Shown piece after piece: positions 33,384 to 42,469 of a DNA stretch of 64,000 nucleotides. Source of the stretch: Ruegeria_C sp040830705 (GTDB taxonomy: Bacteria; Pseudomonadota; Alphaproteobacteria; Rhodobacterales; Rhodobacteraceae); the NCBI GenBank assembly GCA_040830705.1, contig JBFOME010000008.1, positions 186,001 through 250,000 on the forward strand. Reading direction: 5' to 3'. Positions within the stretch are counted from its first letter, which is position 1; each line of letters opens with the position of its first letter. The translations under genes were made by a program, and so were the position numbers. The notes beneath the pieces are model-generated. The model made no database searches. It saw nothing but the letters and a program-made list of their open reading frames with translations, and was not told where the DNA came from.

Positions 33384-34055
33384 TCAATTTAGCTCGGGTG
33401 ATCGCCAATATTTTGTTCCGGTGGCGTCGGCGGCGACACGCCATCCTTTCTTGGTGAGCACAAATACGGACCGGCCATCGATAAACCTGATCTCTTCGCC
33501 AGTCTTGTCCTCTCCAAACATCGCGCCGGATTCGGCGGTTGCGTCATATCCATCATTGATGAATTTCAGGAAGTCGCCTGGCGTTTCGAACAAGATCACG
33601 ATCTGTGACTCGAACCCGCCGATCCCCAGCGCGGCTCCAACTCCACCGGTGCCCATATTCATATAAGTCTCGGACTCATCTTCGCGCGAGATTGCGACGC
33701 CGCGACCATATCCTGCAGTGACAGGCATGATGGTCACCTTCCGCGTGTCAAAGACGGCATATCCGGCACTGATCTCATAGAGAATGGCGGCATCCTGGTT
33801 TTCCCGGGTCAGTCGTTCGATGACCTCATCAGCCATCTGATCCAGTTCGGCCCGGGTTTCCTCGGGGGTCGCCTCATTGGTCACCAGGTCAACCGTGGAG
33901 TCGATTGACTCACCCACGCGGCCGAGACCCTTTTCGATGCTCGATCCGACTTTTTCGGCACCGTGTTTGAGGCCCTGAAGCAGGTTCTCCGCGCCAGCCT
34001 GACTGCCCAGAAAAACGCTGAAAACCAGTGTTGATACGCCTTTGAACCTGCTCAT
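33384..34055 (-). CDS. Exported lipid-binding SYLF-domain protein
   Basis: The start is placed at MSRFKGVSTLVFSVFLG, after GAGGTACAAG; an in-frame ATG seven codons upstream is possible. The 223-residue protein has a signal peptide and a SYLF (Ysc84-like) domain: EISAGYAVFDTRKVTIMPVT, GYGRGVAISREDESETYMNM, GTGGVGAALGIGGFESQIVI, then a C-terminal part ending WRVAADATGTKYWRSPELN. The first 60 mature residues are polar and helical. Eukaryotic SYLF domains bind phosphoinositides; bacterial members are periplasmic or outer-membrane proteins of uncertain role. It faces the LprI-like gene. Confidence 0.85.
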   Translation of the reverse strand: MSRFKGVSTLVFSVFLGSQAGAENLLQGLKHGAEKVGSSIEKGLGRVGESIDSTVDLVTNEATPEETRAELDQMADEVIERLTRENQDAAILYEISAGYAVFDTRKVTIMPVTAGYGRGVAISREDESETYMNMGTGGVGAALGIGGFESQIVILFETPGDFLKFINDGYDATAESGAMFGEDKTGEEIRFIDGRSVFVLTKKGWRVAADATGTKYWRSPELN

Positions 34056-34574
34056 CTCTTGTACCTCAGCCCTCAACCTGCATGGAGATCGCAGCAGGTT
34101 TCCCGGCGTGAATTTCAGAGCGAAGTCGGATGGGTGTCAACCGCTGAACCGAGATTGAGCGAGGCGCACATGTCCGCCGCCCTCTGCGCAGTACCCCAAA
34201 AGTAAACTTGAAGGCCTACATTACATTTTCGTTCCCACCAGAGAATCGCGAGGTCTGCTTAGAAGACAGCCTAAGCTCTGCCCGTTAGTCGCAGCGGCCA
34301 ACTGCCGGTGAAGCCTCGGTAAGCCTGAGCCAAAGCGACCTCGCCGAGACGCAGGGACCATCAAATCTCGACGCCCGCACAACGTTGAAGGCGCTGCTCA
34401 ACAATGTCGCTGCCAAAACCGGCTGTAACCGGTTAGAAGCTCTCGGCCGGCCCCTGATGGCATCCGTCCAAACGGCAGGTGCCACCACGTTGCTTATCGC
34501 AGTAAGCCGATTTTGAACGCCCCCAGGCATCGAAATATTTGCTAAATGCCGCCGTTTTTGATCAGTTTGAAAGC
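34056..34574. other. Intergenic region upstream of the coxC-like gene
   Basis: No gene is supported. Two hairpins are visible: AACCTGC/GCAGGTT at 34075-34100 and AACCGG-CTGTAA-CCGGTT at 34417-34434. The last part should carry the promoter of the cox cluster. A minus-strand 81-codon frame (34285-34530) has no family resemblance. Confidence 0.55.
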
Positions 34575-35690
34575 ATGGAGCTACTCGAAGTCAGCCACAA
34601 CGGTTTCCTCGTCTTTATGTCCTGCCTGGTCGCTTTGGTTGCCGGTTTTACGGGACTTTCGATGACACGCGACCTTGCAGCGAAGCCGGTCGTGAAAAAG
34701 AAAGCGTCGGTTGCTCTTGCGGCTGTGGCGCTTGGCGGTGGCATCTGGGCTATGCACTTCGTCGCGATGCTGGGTCTGCAGATGCCCATCCTGTTCTACT
34801 ATGATGCAGCGATTACGCTTGTGTCTGCCCTTGCAGCGATCCTGATTGTCGGCGCGGCTCTAATCTTGCTTCACTTCACGGATCGAAGCCGTCTGACAAT
34901 CGCAATGGCTGGCGGCGTTGTGGGGGTGGGCATTCTGGTCATGCACTATATCGGCATGGCCGGTTTGGAGCTGTGCCGGGCAGTGTATTCACCGTCTGGC
35001 GTCATTCTATCGTCGATCGCTGCGGTTGCGCTATGCGTGCTGGCCTTCGGGATCGCCTATGGACAGAGGACAAACAGGCACATTGTGCTGGGCACACTCT
35101 GCTTTGCCGCAGCCGTCTGTAGCGTTCATTTCCTTGCCATGGCTGGCACCAGCTTTGTCGCAGTGCCAAGCGGGGCGGAATTTGGCCCCCTAATGAGCAA
35201 TGAGACCCTCGCCCTTGGTGTGATCCTGTTCAGCTTCATCATATTTGGGGCGTGCCTCTGGGTCGGCGTGACGTATCTGCCGGTGCCGAAAGACAAAGAA
35301 AACGAGCCCGACGCGGAACCTTCGAACGCGCGGCCACTGCTCCAGATCCCGTGCGAACGCGATGGCAGCAAGGTTTTCATTTCTGCTGAGGATGTGCTGT
35401 TCCTCCGGGCAGACGGACATTACACGCAAGTCTACACTCAAACAGAGCGCCTGTTCTGCGTCTGGCCGGTAACCGAAGCCGCCAAGCGGCTGGTCCCCGT
35501 TGGCTTTCTGAAGACCCATCGCAGCTACCTTGTGAACCCGCAACGTGTCGCGAGGTTCGAGCGAACTAAGGATAAGGGCCGGTGCGTGTTTGACGGGGAG
35601 GAACTTCCGCCCGCTCCGGTCAGTCGCTCGAAACTCAAGGTCATTCAGGATGCGCTCGCGTCGCAGGCCGGCGCAGTTCGTGCGGTCTGA
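34575..35690 (+). CDS. coxC: MHYT-LytTR membrane regulator, CoxC-like
   Basis: Starting at the ATG at 34575 (MELLEVSHNGFLVF) the protein has 371 residues; a TTG 12 codons upstream is an alternative. The N-terminal part has seven hydrophobic segments and three MHYT repeats, seen as AMHFVAML, VMHYIGMAG and SVHFLAMAG, whose His and Met residues are thought to bind a metal and sense CO, O2 or NO. A cytoplasmic LytTR DNA-binding domain follows (about 265-371; LFLRADGHYTQVYTQTERLF, GFLKTHRSYLVNPQRVARFE). CoxC and CoxH of Oligotropha have the same layout. It lies 112 bases before coxM and is the likely CO-responsive activator. Confidence 0.87.
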   Translation: MELLEVSHNGFLVFMSCLVALVAGFTGLSMTRDLAAKPVVKKKASVALAAVALGGGIWAMHFVAMLGLQMPILFYYDAAITLVSALAAILIVGAALILLHFTDRSRLTIAMAGGVVGVGILVMHYIGMAGLELCRAVYSPSGVILSSIAAVALCVLAFGIAYGQRTNRHIVLGTLCFAAAVCSVHFLAMAGTSFVAVPSGAEFGPLMSNETLALGVILFSFIIFGACLWVGVTYLPVPKDKENEPDAEPSNARPLLQIPCERDGSKVFISAEDVLFLRADGHYTQVYTQTERLFCVWPVTEAAKRLVPVGFLKTHRSYLVNPQRVARFERTKDKGRCVFDGEELPPAPVSRSKLKVIQDALASQAGAVRAV

Positions 35691-35802
35691 GGCGCATTTC
35701 GTGCAAAATACCTGTTTTTCATTGATTTCCTGAAGCCTTCGCATGCGGGCGCATGCAGTCATCTCTCTCAGCCAGAACATTTGCTTGAAGGGAGGAGAGC
35801 CG

Positions 35803-36657
35803 ATGATTCCAGCGGCATTTGAGTATTACAGACCCAAGGATATGGCCGGTGTCCTGTCCATCCTTGAAGAGCATGGCGACGACGCCCGTGTGATGGCGGG
35901 GGGGCACAGCCTGATCCCCATGATGAAGCTCCGTATGGCTGACGTGCCGCATCTGATCGACTTGCAGGATGTCGGTGGCATGTCTGACATCGAGATCGGC
36001 GCAGACAGGATCCGCATTGGGGCTATGGTGACCCAGCATGATATCATTGATCATGACGGGCTGGCACAAGCGGCGCCGATCCTGCGCGAAGCCGCATTGC
36101 AGATCGCCGACCCGCAGGTCCGCTACATGGGCACGGTAGGCGGCAATGTTGCAAACGGCGACCCCGGCAACGACATGCCTGGCCTGATGCAATGCCTGGA
36201 TGCGACTTTTACCGTCGTCGGCGCGGATGGCGAGCGCGATATCGCGGCACGTGAATTTTATGAGGCGGCCTATATGACCGCGCGCGAAGACGAAGAGGTT
36301 CTGACCGCCGTCACGATCCCATTGCCGAAAGGCGGCTATGCCTACGAAAAGCAGAAACGGAAGATTGGCGACTACGCCACCGCTGCTGCTGCGGTGCAGA
36401 TCGTGAAGGAGGGGGGGGCATGCTCGGCGGCCTCGATCGCGATGACGAACCTAAGCGACACACCGGTCTTTTCCGACGCCGCTGGCGCCGCGCTGATCGG
36501 TACGTCGGTTGATGAAACCGCATTGGACGCCGCCGTCGCAGCGATGCTGGGCGACATTGATCCCACCGAGGACAATCGCGGCCCCGTCGCATTCAAGAAA
36601 CACGTGGCTGGCGTGATCCTGCGTCGCGCCATCGAGCGCGCCTGGTCGCGGGCCTGA
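35803..36657 (+). CDS. coxM: Carbon monoxide dehydrogenase medium (FAD) subunit CoxM
   Basis: I start at MIPAAFEYYRPKD after GGGAGGAG; the frame is open 20 codons upstream. The 284-residue flavoprotein passes electrons from the iron-sulfur subunit to the membrane quinone pool. FAD-binding motifs are at the positions known for Oligotropha CoxM: AGGHS at 32-36 (in AGGHSLIPMMKLR) and TVGGN at 111-115. The C-terminal part has the CODH flavoprotein fold (KIGDYATAAAAVQIV). It is the first structural gene in the order M-S-L usual for form I cox operons, 12 bases before coxS. Confidence 0.95.
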   Translation: MIPAAFEYYRPKDMAGVLSILEEHGDDARVMAGGHSLIPMMKLRMADVPHLIDLQDVGGMSDIEIGADRIRIGAMVTQHDIIDHDGLAQAAPILREAALQIADPQVRYMGTVGGNVANGDPGNDMPGLMQCLDATFTVVGADGERDIAAREFYEAAYMTAREDEEVLTAVTIPLPKGGYAYEKQKRKIGDYATAAAAVQIVKEGGACSAASIAMTNLSDTPVFSDAAGAALIGTSVDETALDAAVAAMLGDIDPTEDNRGPVAFKKHVAGVILRRAIERAWSRA

Positions 36658-36669
36658 GGGAGGAAACTC

Positions 36670-37164
36670 GTGTCGAAGAAACAGCATTACACAATCACGG
36701 TGAACGGCAAAGAAGAGGAATTCCTCGCCGAGCCGCGCGAACTGCTCATCTACACGCTGCGGGAACGGCTGAACATCACCGGTCCGCATATCGGTTGCGA
36801 GACGTCCCATTGCGGGGCTTGCACGGTCACCATTGGCGGGAAGTCCGTGAAGTCCTGCACCATGTTTGTGGCGCAGGCCGATGGCAAGGAGGTCACCACG
36901 ATCGAAGGGATCGGCGGCCCCGATGACTTGCATCCGTTACAAGCGGCTTTCAAGGAACATCACGGGTTGCAGTGCGGCTATTGCACGCCGGGTATGATCA
37001 CCCGCGCGACCAAGTTGCTCGAAGAAAATCCCAGCCCGACCGAAGAGGAAATCCGCTTTGGCATGGCCGGCAATATCTGCCGCTGCACCGGGTATCAGAA
37101 CATTGTGAAGTCTATTCAGGCCGCTGCTGCGGAGATGAATGCAGCCAAGGAGGCGGCAGAATGA
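36670..37164 (+). CDS. coxS: Carbon monoxide dehydrogenase small (2Fe-2S) subunit CoxS
   Basis: The 164-residue protein starts with GTG after GAGGGAGGAAAC. It holds two [2Fe-2S] clusters. The N-terminal plant-ferredoxin-type cluster is bound by C43, C48, C51 and C63 (CETSHCGACTVTI...KSC). The C-terminal four-helix cluster is bound by C102, C105, C137 and C139 (QCGYCTPGMI, ICRCTGYQN). They relay electrons from the molybdenum-copper site in CoxL to FAD in CoxM. Its stop overlaps the coxL start (ATGA). Confidence 0.96.
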   Translation: MSKKQHYTITVNGKEEEFLAEPRELLIYTLRERLNITGPHIGCETSHCGACTVTIGGKSVKSCTMFVAQADGKEVTTIEGIGGPDDLHPLQAAFKEHHGLQCGYCTPGMITRATKLLEENPSPTEEEIRFGMAGNICRCTGYQNIVKSIQAAAAEMNAAKEAAE

Positions 37165-39590
37165 AAGACGAAGTGACAAGCCGCGAAGAGCGGGCCGAAA
37201 ACCTCAAGGGTCTGGGCTGCTCGCGCAAGCGGGTCGAGGACGCCCGTTTCACCCAAGGCAAAGGCAACTATGTCGATGACCTGAAGCTGGACGGGATGCT
37301 ATTTGGCGACTTTGTGCGCTCACCCTATGCCCACGCTCGGATCAAGAATATTGACACTTCTGCTGCGCTTGAGGTGCCAGGTGTTCTGGCTGTGCTGACG
37401 GCGAAAGACCTGGAGCCTTTGGGCCTCCATTGGATGCCGACACTGGCGGGCGACAAGCAAATGGTCTTGGCCGACGGCAAGGTCCTGTTCCAAGGGCAGG
37501 AAGTTGCCTTTGTTGTGGCCGAAGATCGTTATGCTGCCGCCGACGGGATCGAAGTCGTCGAGGTTGAATATGAAGAACTGCCGGTTCTGGTAGACCCGTT
37601 CGAATCGCTCAAATCCGATGTTGTTCTGCGCGAAGATACTGTGGACGAAAGCGGCAAGCCGGTGGATGGCGCCCATGGTCCGCGCAAACATCACAACCAT
37701 ATCTTCACATGGGAAGCGGGCGACAAGGCGCCCACGGAGGAGGTCATCGAGAACGCCGAAGTGGTGGCGGAAGAGACGATGTACTACCACCGTACGCACC
37801 CGTGCCCACTGGAAACCTGTGGCTGCGTGGCCTCGATGGACAAGGTCAACGGCAAGCTGACGCTTTGGGGCACGTTTCAGGCTCCGCACGCCATTCGCAC
37901 CGTGGTCAGCCTGATTTCCGGCATCGAAGAACACAATATCCGGGTGATCTCGCCCGATATTGGCGGTGGATTCGGCAACAAGGTCGGGGCTTATCCGGGT
38001 TATGTATGCTCGGTCGTGTCGTCGATTGTCACCGGCAAGCCGGTCAAGTGGATCGAAGACCGGATGGACAATCTGATGACCACCGCCTTCGCCCGCGACT
38101 ACCATATGACAGGCCGGATCAGCGCCACCAAAGAAGGCAAGATCACCGGGCTGCACTGCCATGTGACGGCAGATCACGGCGGGTTTGACGCCTGTGCCGA
38201 CCCGACAAAATTCCCGGCCGGATTCATGAATATCTGCACCGGGTCCTACGATATCCCGACTGCGTACCTTGAGGTCGACGGGGTCTATACCAACAAAGCA
38301 CCGGGCGGGGTCAGCTATCGCTGTTCCTTTCGTGTGACCGAGGCGGTGTATTTCATCGAGCGGATGATCGAAGTGCTGGCCATCGAGTTGAACATGGACG
38401 CGGCAGAACTGCGCCGGATCAACTTCATCAAGAAAGAACAGTTCCCCTACACGGCTGCCCTTGGCTGGGAATACGATTCAGGTGACTACCACACGGCCTG
38501 GGACAAGGCGCTTACAGCAGTCGATTATGACGGGTTGCGCGCTGAACAGGCGCAACGAGTCGAGGATTTCAAAGCTGGCAAAACCCGCAAGCTGATGGGG
38601 GTTGGCCTGAGCTTCTTCACCGAAATCGTCGGGGCCGGGCCCGTGAAGAACTGCGATATTCTCGGCCTGGGCATGTTCGATAGCTGTGAAATCCGTATCC
38701 ATCCCACCGGGTCGGCGATCGCACGGCTTGGCACGATTTCTCAGGGTCAGGGTCACGCGACGACCTTCGCGCAAATCCTCGCATCTGAGATCGGGTTGCC
38801 CGCGGACAGCATCACGATCGAGGAGGGTGACACGGATACTGCGCCTTACGGGCTGGGAACCTATGGCTCGCGCTCAACCCCGGTTGCTGGGGCGGCCACC
38901 GCGATGGCCGGGCGCAAAATCCGTGCCAAGGCGCAGATGATCGCGGCTTACCTTCTGGAAGTGCATGACGACGACGTGGAATTCGACGTCGACCGTTTTG
39001 TGGTCAAAGGCGCGCCAGAGCGGTTCAAGACAATGAAAGAGATCGCCTTCGCCGCCTACAATCAGGCCATTCCGGGAATTGAACCAGGTTTGGAAGCGGT
39101 CAGCTACTACGATCCGCCCAACATGACCTATCCATTCGGGGCCTATGTTTGCGTCATGGATATCGATGTCGATACCGGCGTTCCGGAGATCCGCCGGTTT
39201 TATGCGCTGGATGATTGCGGCACCCGGATCAACCCTATGATCATCGAGGGGCAGGTTCATGGCGGTCTGACCGAGGCGCTCGCGGTCGCTCTGGGACAGG
39301 AGATTGCCTATGACGACATGGGCAACGTCAAGACCGGGACGCTGATGGACTTTTTCCTGCCCACGGCATGGGAAGTTCCAAACTACGAAACCGACTACAC
39401 CGTCACGCCGTCCCCACATCACCCGATCGGCGCCAAGGGCGTCGGCGAAAGCCCTCATGTGGGCGGTGTGCCATGTTTCTCGAACGCGGTGCAGGATGCC
39501 TTCCGGGCGTTTGGCTTGCGTCACACGAACATGCCCCATGACCATTGGCGGATCTGGAAAACCGCCAATGAACTGGGTCTGCACGGTTAA
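37161..39590 (+). CDS. coxL: Aerobic carbon monoxide dehydrogenase large subunit CoxL, form I
   Basis: Translation from ATG 37161 (ATGA overlap with coxS, AAGGAGG upstream) gives 809 residues, the same as the Oligotropha enzyme. It is the catalytic subunit that oxidises CO with water to CO2 at a Mo-S-Cu site. The form I active-site motif reads SYRCSFR at 385-391, with the copper ligand C388 and R387; other form I proteins have A instead of S385. E763 (KGVGESPHVGG) is the base near molybdenum. SPDIGGGFGNKVGAYPG near 264 belongs to the molybdopterin cytosine dinucleotide region. Form II enzymes with AYRGAGR are excluded. Confidence 0.97.
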   Translation: MKDEVTSREERAENLKGLGCSRKRVEDARFTQGKGNYVDDLKLDGMLFGDFVRSPYAHARIKNIDTSAALEVPGVLAVLTAKDLEPLGLHWMPTLAGDKQMVLADGKVLFQGQEVAFVVAEDRYAAADGIEVVEVEYEELPVLVDPFESLKSDVVLREDTVDESGKPVDGAHGPRKHHNHIFTWEAGDKAPTEEVIENAEVVAEETMYYHRTHPCPLETCGCVASMDKVNGKLTLWGTFQAPHAIRTVVSLISGIEEHNIRVISPDIGGGFGNKVGAYPGYVCSVVSSIVTGKPVKWIEDRMDNLMTTAFARDYHMTGRISATKEGKITGLHCHVTADHGGFDACADPTKFPAGFMNICTGSYDIPTAYLEVDGVYTNKAPGGVSYRCSFRVTEAVYFIERMIEVLAIELNMDAAELRRINFIKKEQFPYTAALGWEYDSGDYHTAWDKALTAVDYDGLRAEQAQRVEDFKAGKTRKLMGVGLSFFTEIVGAGPVKNCDILGLGMFDSCEIRIHPTGSAIARLGTISQGQGHATTFAQILASEIGLPADSITIEEGDTDTAPYGLGTYGSRSTPVAGAATAMAGRKIRAKAQMIAAYLLEVHDDDVEFDVDRFVVKGAPERFKTMKEIAFAAYNQAIPGIEPGLEAVSYYDPPNMTYPFGAYVCVMDIDVDTGVPEIRRFYALDDCGTRINPMIIEGQVHGGLTEALAVALGQEIAYDDMGNVKTGTLMDFFLPTAWEVPNYETDYTVTPSPHHPIGAKGVGESPHVGGVPCFSNAVQDAFRAFGLRHTNMPHDHWRIWKTANELGLHG

Positions 39591-39636
39591 AGGCGAAAGG
39601 CAGGGCGCTGGTAACTCCGCCCTGCCGGAGACATTC

Positions 39637-40512
39637 ATGACCTGGACAGATCTACAAACCGCGCTTGGGCAGCAGGGCTACGTTGCGTCAGATGACTTGG
39701 CTGTCGCTCTGCATCTGGCGCTGACGCTGGAGCGACCTCTTCTGCTGGAGGGCGCCGCTGGCGTCGGCAAGACTGAGGTTGCGCGCACGCTGAGCGCGGC
39801 ACGCACCACAAAGCTGATACGTCTTCAATGCTACGAGGGTCTGGACGCCGCGCAATCGATCTACGAATGGAACTATCAGCGGCAATTGCTGACCATACGC
39901 GCGGCAGCAGAGGATGGCGAAACGGGAAAGACGGTCGAAGAACGGATATTCTCGCGTGATTTTCTGCTGGAGCGCCCCTTGCTGGCGGCTATCACACAAG
40001 ACTCGCCGCCAGTTCTGCTGATAGATGAAGTCGACCGGGCCGATGAAGAGTTCGAGGCCTATCTGCTGGAGATCCTGTCGGACTATCAGGTCTCTGTGCC
40101 CGAACTGGGTACGATCACAGCCACCAGCAAGCCCATGGTTATCTTGACATCCAACGGCACGCGCGACCTGTCGGACGCTTTGCGCCGCCGCTGCCTTTAC
40201 ACCTATGTCGACTATCCTGACATGCGGACAGAGCTTGCCATTCTCAAGGCACGTCGCCCCGCTGTCGAGGCAAGGCTGGGCGCGCAAATCGTGGGCTTCG
40301 TGCAGAAGCTGCGCGAAGAAGAGTTGGAAAAAACGCCGGGTATCGCTGAGATGCTCGACTTTGCCTCTGCTTTGATGGGCCTTGGCGTTGCGGATCTGAC
40401 GGAGCACCCGGCGGTGTTGCAATCGACGCTTACCACACTGCTGAAAACGCAGAGCGATCAGACACAGATAACGCCCGAAGTTGCCGCCCGGATCGCGGGG
40501 AAAGCCGCGTGA
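39637..40512 (+). CDS. coxD: AAA+ ATPase CoxD (active-site maturation)
   Basis: The 291-residue MoxR-type ATPase starts at MTWTDLQTALGQQG. Walker A is LLEGAAGVGKTEVAR (residues 37-50, K45), Walker B is VLLIDEVDRADEEFEAYLLE, with sensor region PMVILTSNGTRDLSDALRRR. In Oligotropha CoxD is a membrane-bound chaperone needed to insert sulfur and copper into the [MoO2] precursor of CO dehydrogenase. It starts 46 bases after coxL and overlaps coxE by 4 bases, in the canonical D-E-F order. Confidence 0.94.
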   Translation: MTWTDLQTALGQQGYVASDDLAVALHLALTLERPLLLEGAAGVGKTEVARTLSAARTTKLIRLQCYEGLDAAQSIYEWNYQRQLLTIRAAAEDGETGKTVEERIFSRDFLLERPLLAAITQDSPPVLLIDEVDRADEEFEAYLLEILSDYQVSVPELGTITATSKPMVILTSNGTRDLSDALRRRCLYTYVDYPDMRTELAILKARRPAVEARLGAQIVGFVQKLREEELEKTPGIAEMLDFASALMGLGVADLTEHPAVLQSTLTTLLKTQSDQTQITPEVAARIAGKAA

Positions 40513-41690
40513 GTCGGGTCACCAAATTCGCCGGGCGTGATCCAGGCCCTGCAGCTCGCGTTGCCGGGTTTATGGCCCATTTGCGCCATAATGGCTTCCG
40601 CCTCGGAGTGGCCGAAGCAGAGCTTGCGATGACCGCGCTGCGCGAGGTCCACGCTATCGCCCCAGACGAGGCGCGCCGAGCGCTGCGCGCCGTCTGTACG
40701 GGGTGCCGGGAAGAAGCCGACAGGTTCGATGCGCTGTTCGACAGTTTCTGGATGGATGCGGGACGCGTGAAGCAAAAACTGGTGCCAAAAGCGCACTCCA
40801 CACTCAGCGATGATGTGCACTCGTCCCGTCGCGCCAAGGGGCAGGATGCCGGTGCATCCGGCATTGCGACGGCCCCCGATACAGGCGAGGGGGACGCCGA
40901 AAGTGACGGGACCGGCAAGCTGATCGCGACAGAGCAGCGCAATCTCAGCCGTCGTGATCTACGCGATTTGGTCGGCGGAGACGAGATCGCCAGTGCAGAA
41001 AGCGTGGCCCGCCGTCTCGGTGCTGCCCTACGCGACCGCCGCTCGCGCCGTCGGATCGCTGCTCGTAAGGGAGACCAGCTGCACTTTCGCAAGACCATCC
41101 GCCAAAGCCTTGCAACCGGCGGCGAACCTTTGCGTCTCTCACGCAAAAAACGCCCGGACCGCAGTCGCAAAATCGTCGCACTTTGTGATGTCTCTGGCTC
41201 CATGAGCGTCTATGCGCAAGTGTTCCTTGCTTTCCTTGCGGGTCTGATGCGCGCCGACAAGGACGCCGACGCTTACCTGTTCCACACGCGCCTCGTCCGC
41301 ATCACCGAGGCACTGCGGGACAAAGACACCCTGCGCGCAATCGGGCGGATGTCCCTGATGGCTGACGGTTTCGGGGGGGGCTCGAAAATCGGGCCGTCGC
41401 TTCAGCGTTTTGCAGACACCTATGCCCGCCGATTTGTAGATGGTCGTTCGGTCGTGATGATTTTGTCGGATGGGTACGATACCGAACCACCCGAGCGGTT
41501 GGCCTCGGCGCTTGAGAAGCTCAAGAAACGTGGCTGCAAGATCATCTGGCTGAACCCGTTGAAGGGCTGGAAAAACTATGCGCCCGTCGCTGGTGGCATG
41601 GCGGCGGCACTCCCCTATCTCGATCTGTTTCAACCGGCAAATACGCTCGATGATCTGGCGGCGCTTGAGCCGGAATTGGTGGCGCTATGA
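40509..41690 (+). CDS. coxE: vWA-domain protein CoxE
   Basis: The 393-residue protein has an N-terminal helical part (FMAHLRHNGFRLGVAEAELA), a polar linker, and a von Willebrand A domain with the metal-ion-dependent adhesion motif D227-x-S229-x-S231 in KIVALCDVSGSMSVYAQVF. LTSDG-like MILSDGYDTEPPERL and IIWLNPLKGW follow. CoxE-type proteins pair with MoxR ATPases such as CoxD and are thought to help metal insertion into the enzyme. It overlaps coxD and coxF by 4 bases at each side, so all three are translated together. Confidence 0.93.
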   Translation: MSRVTKFAGRDPGPAARVAGFMAHLRHNGFRLGVAEAELAMTALREVHAIAPDEARRALRAVCTGCREEADRFDALFDSFWMDAGRVKQKLVPKAHSTLSDDVHSSRRAKGQDAGASGIATAPDTGEGDAESDGTGKLIATEQRNLSRRDLRDLVGGDEIASAESVARRLGAALRDRRSRRRIAARKGDQLHFRKTIRQSLATGGEPLRLSRKKRPDRSRKIVALCDVSGSMSVYAQVFLAFLAGLMRADKDADAYLFHTRLVRITEALRDKDTLRAIGRMSLMADGFGGGSKIGPSLQRFADTYARRFVDGRSVVMILSDGYDTEPPERLASALEKLKKRGCKIIWLNPLKGWKNYAPVAGGMAAALPYLDLFQPANTLDDLAALEPELVAL

Positions 41691-42469
41691 CCCCGGCCGA
41701 GATCCTGGATGCGGAACTTGCCGACGCGGCCCAGAACCTGCGGGACCGCCGGGAGCCCTTTGCTTTCGCCACTATTGTTCGCACAGTCGGCGCAACTGCA
41801 GCAAAGCCCGGAGCCAAGGCCCTTTTAAGCGCGGATGGGACGATCGTGCATGGCTGGCTGGGCGGCGGTTGTACGCGCGGGGCAGTCAAGCGTGCCGCAC
41901 TTGAGGCGTTGCAAGCGGGTCACCCGAAGTTGATTTCGGTCGCGCCCGAAGAACTGCTGGAACAAAAGGGCGTCACTGCAGGGGACGAAGTCGACGGGAC
42001 CCGCTTTGCCCGCAATGGCTGCCCTTCAAACGGTACTGTCGACATCTTTATCGAGCCTTGTCTGCCGATGCCCGAACTCGTCGTGCTGGGCGCATCTCCG
42101 GTTGCGCAATCCCTGACTGCCTTGGCACCACAATTTCACTGGTCGGTCTCCGCATCGGTTGCGCAGGGCGCCCCGTCTCATCGTCAGGGTTTTGTCGTCA
42201 TTGCCACGCAAGGTCAGGGGGATCTGGAGGCATTGAAGTCCGTTCTGGCGACTGCGCCCGACTATGTGGCCTTTGTCGGCAGTGCCCGGAAATTCAACGC
42301 TTTGGCCGAGAAGCTTGAAGCAGCCGGTATCGCGCCTGACGCAATACAATCCGTTCACGCGCCTGCCGGACTTGATCTGGGGGCGGTCACACCCGAGGAA
42401 ATCGCTTTGTCCATTCTCGCGCAGCTGGTGCGTGTCCGGCGGCAACATTTGGATCGCAAAGATGCCTAG
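41687..42469 (+). CDS. coxF: XdhC/CoxI-family maturation protein CoxF
   Basis: The 260-residue protein belongs to the XdhC/CoxI family that binds molybdenum cofactor and hands it to xanthine dehydrogenase-type enzymes after sulfuration. Visible blocks are REPFAFATIVRTVGATAAKP, VHGWLGGGCTRGAVKRAALE, the TVDIFIEPCLPMPELVVLGA strand before a degenerate Rossmann half, and YVAFVGSARKFNALAEKLEA near the end. It starts inside coxE and its last codons overlap the mocA-like gene. In a cox operon its client is CoxL. Confidence 0.93.
   Translation: MTPAEILDAELADAAQNLRDRREPFAFATIVRTVGATAAKPGAKALLSADGTIVHGWLGGGCTRGAVKRAALEALQAGHPKLISVAPEELLEQKGVTAGDEVDGTRFARNGCPSNGTVDIFIEPCLPMPELVVLGASPVAQSLTALAPQFHWSVSASVAQGAPSHRQGFVVIATQGQGDLEALKSVLATAPDYVAFVGSARKFNALAEKLEAAGIAPDAIQSVHAPAGLDLGAVTPEEIALSILAQLVRVRRQHLDRKDA

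Noticed and set aside
34285..34530. 81-codon minus-strand frame upstream of the coxC-like gene
   Set aside because: There is no ribosome binding site, no family pattern and no supporting neighbour.
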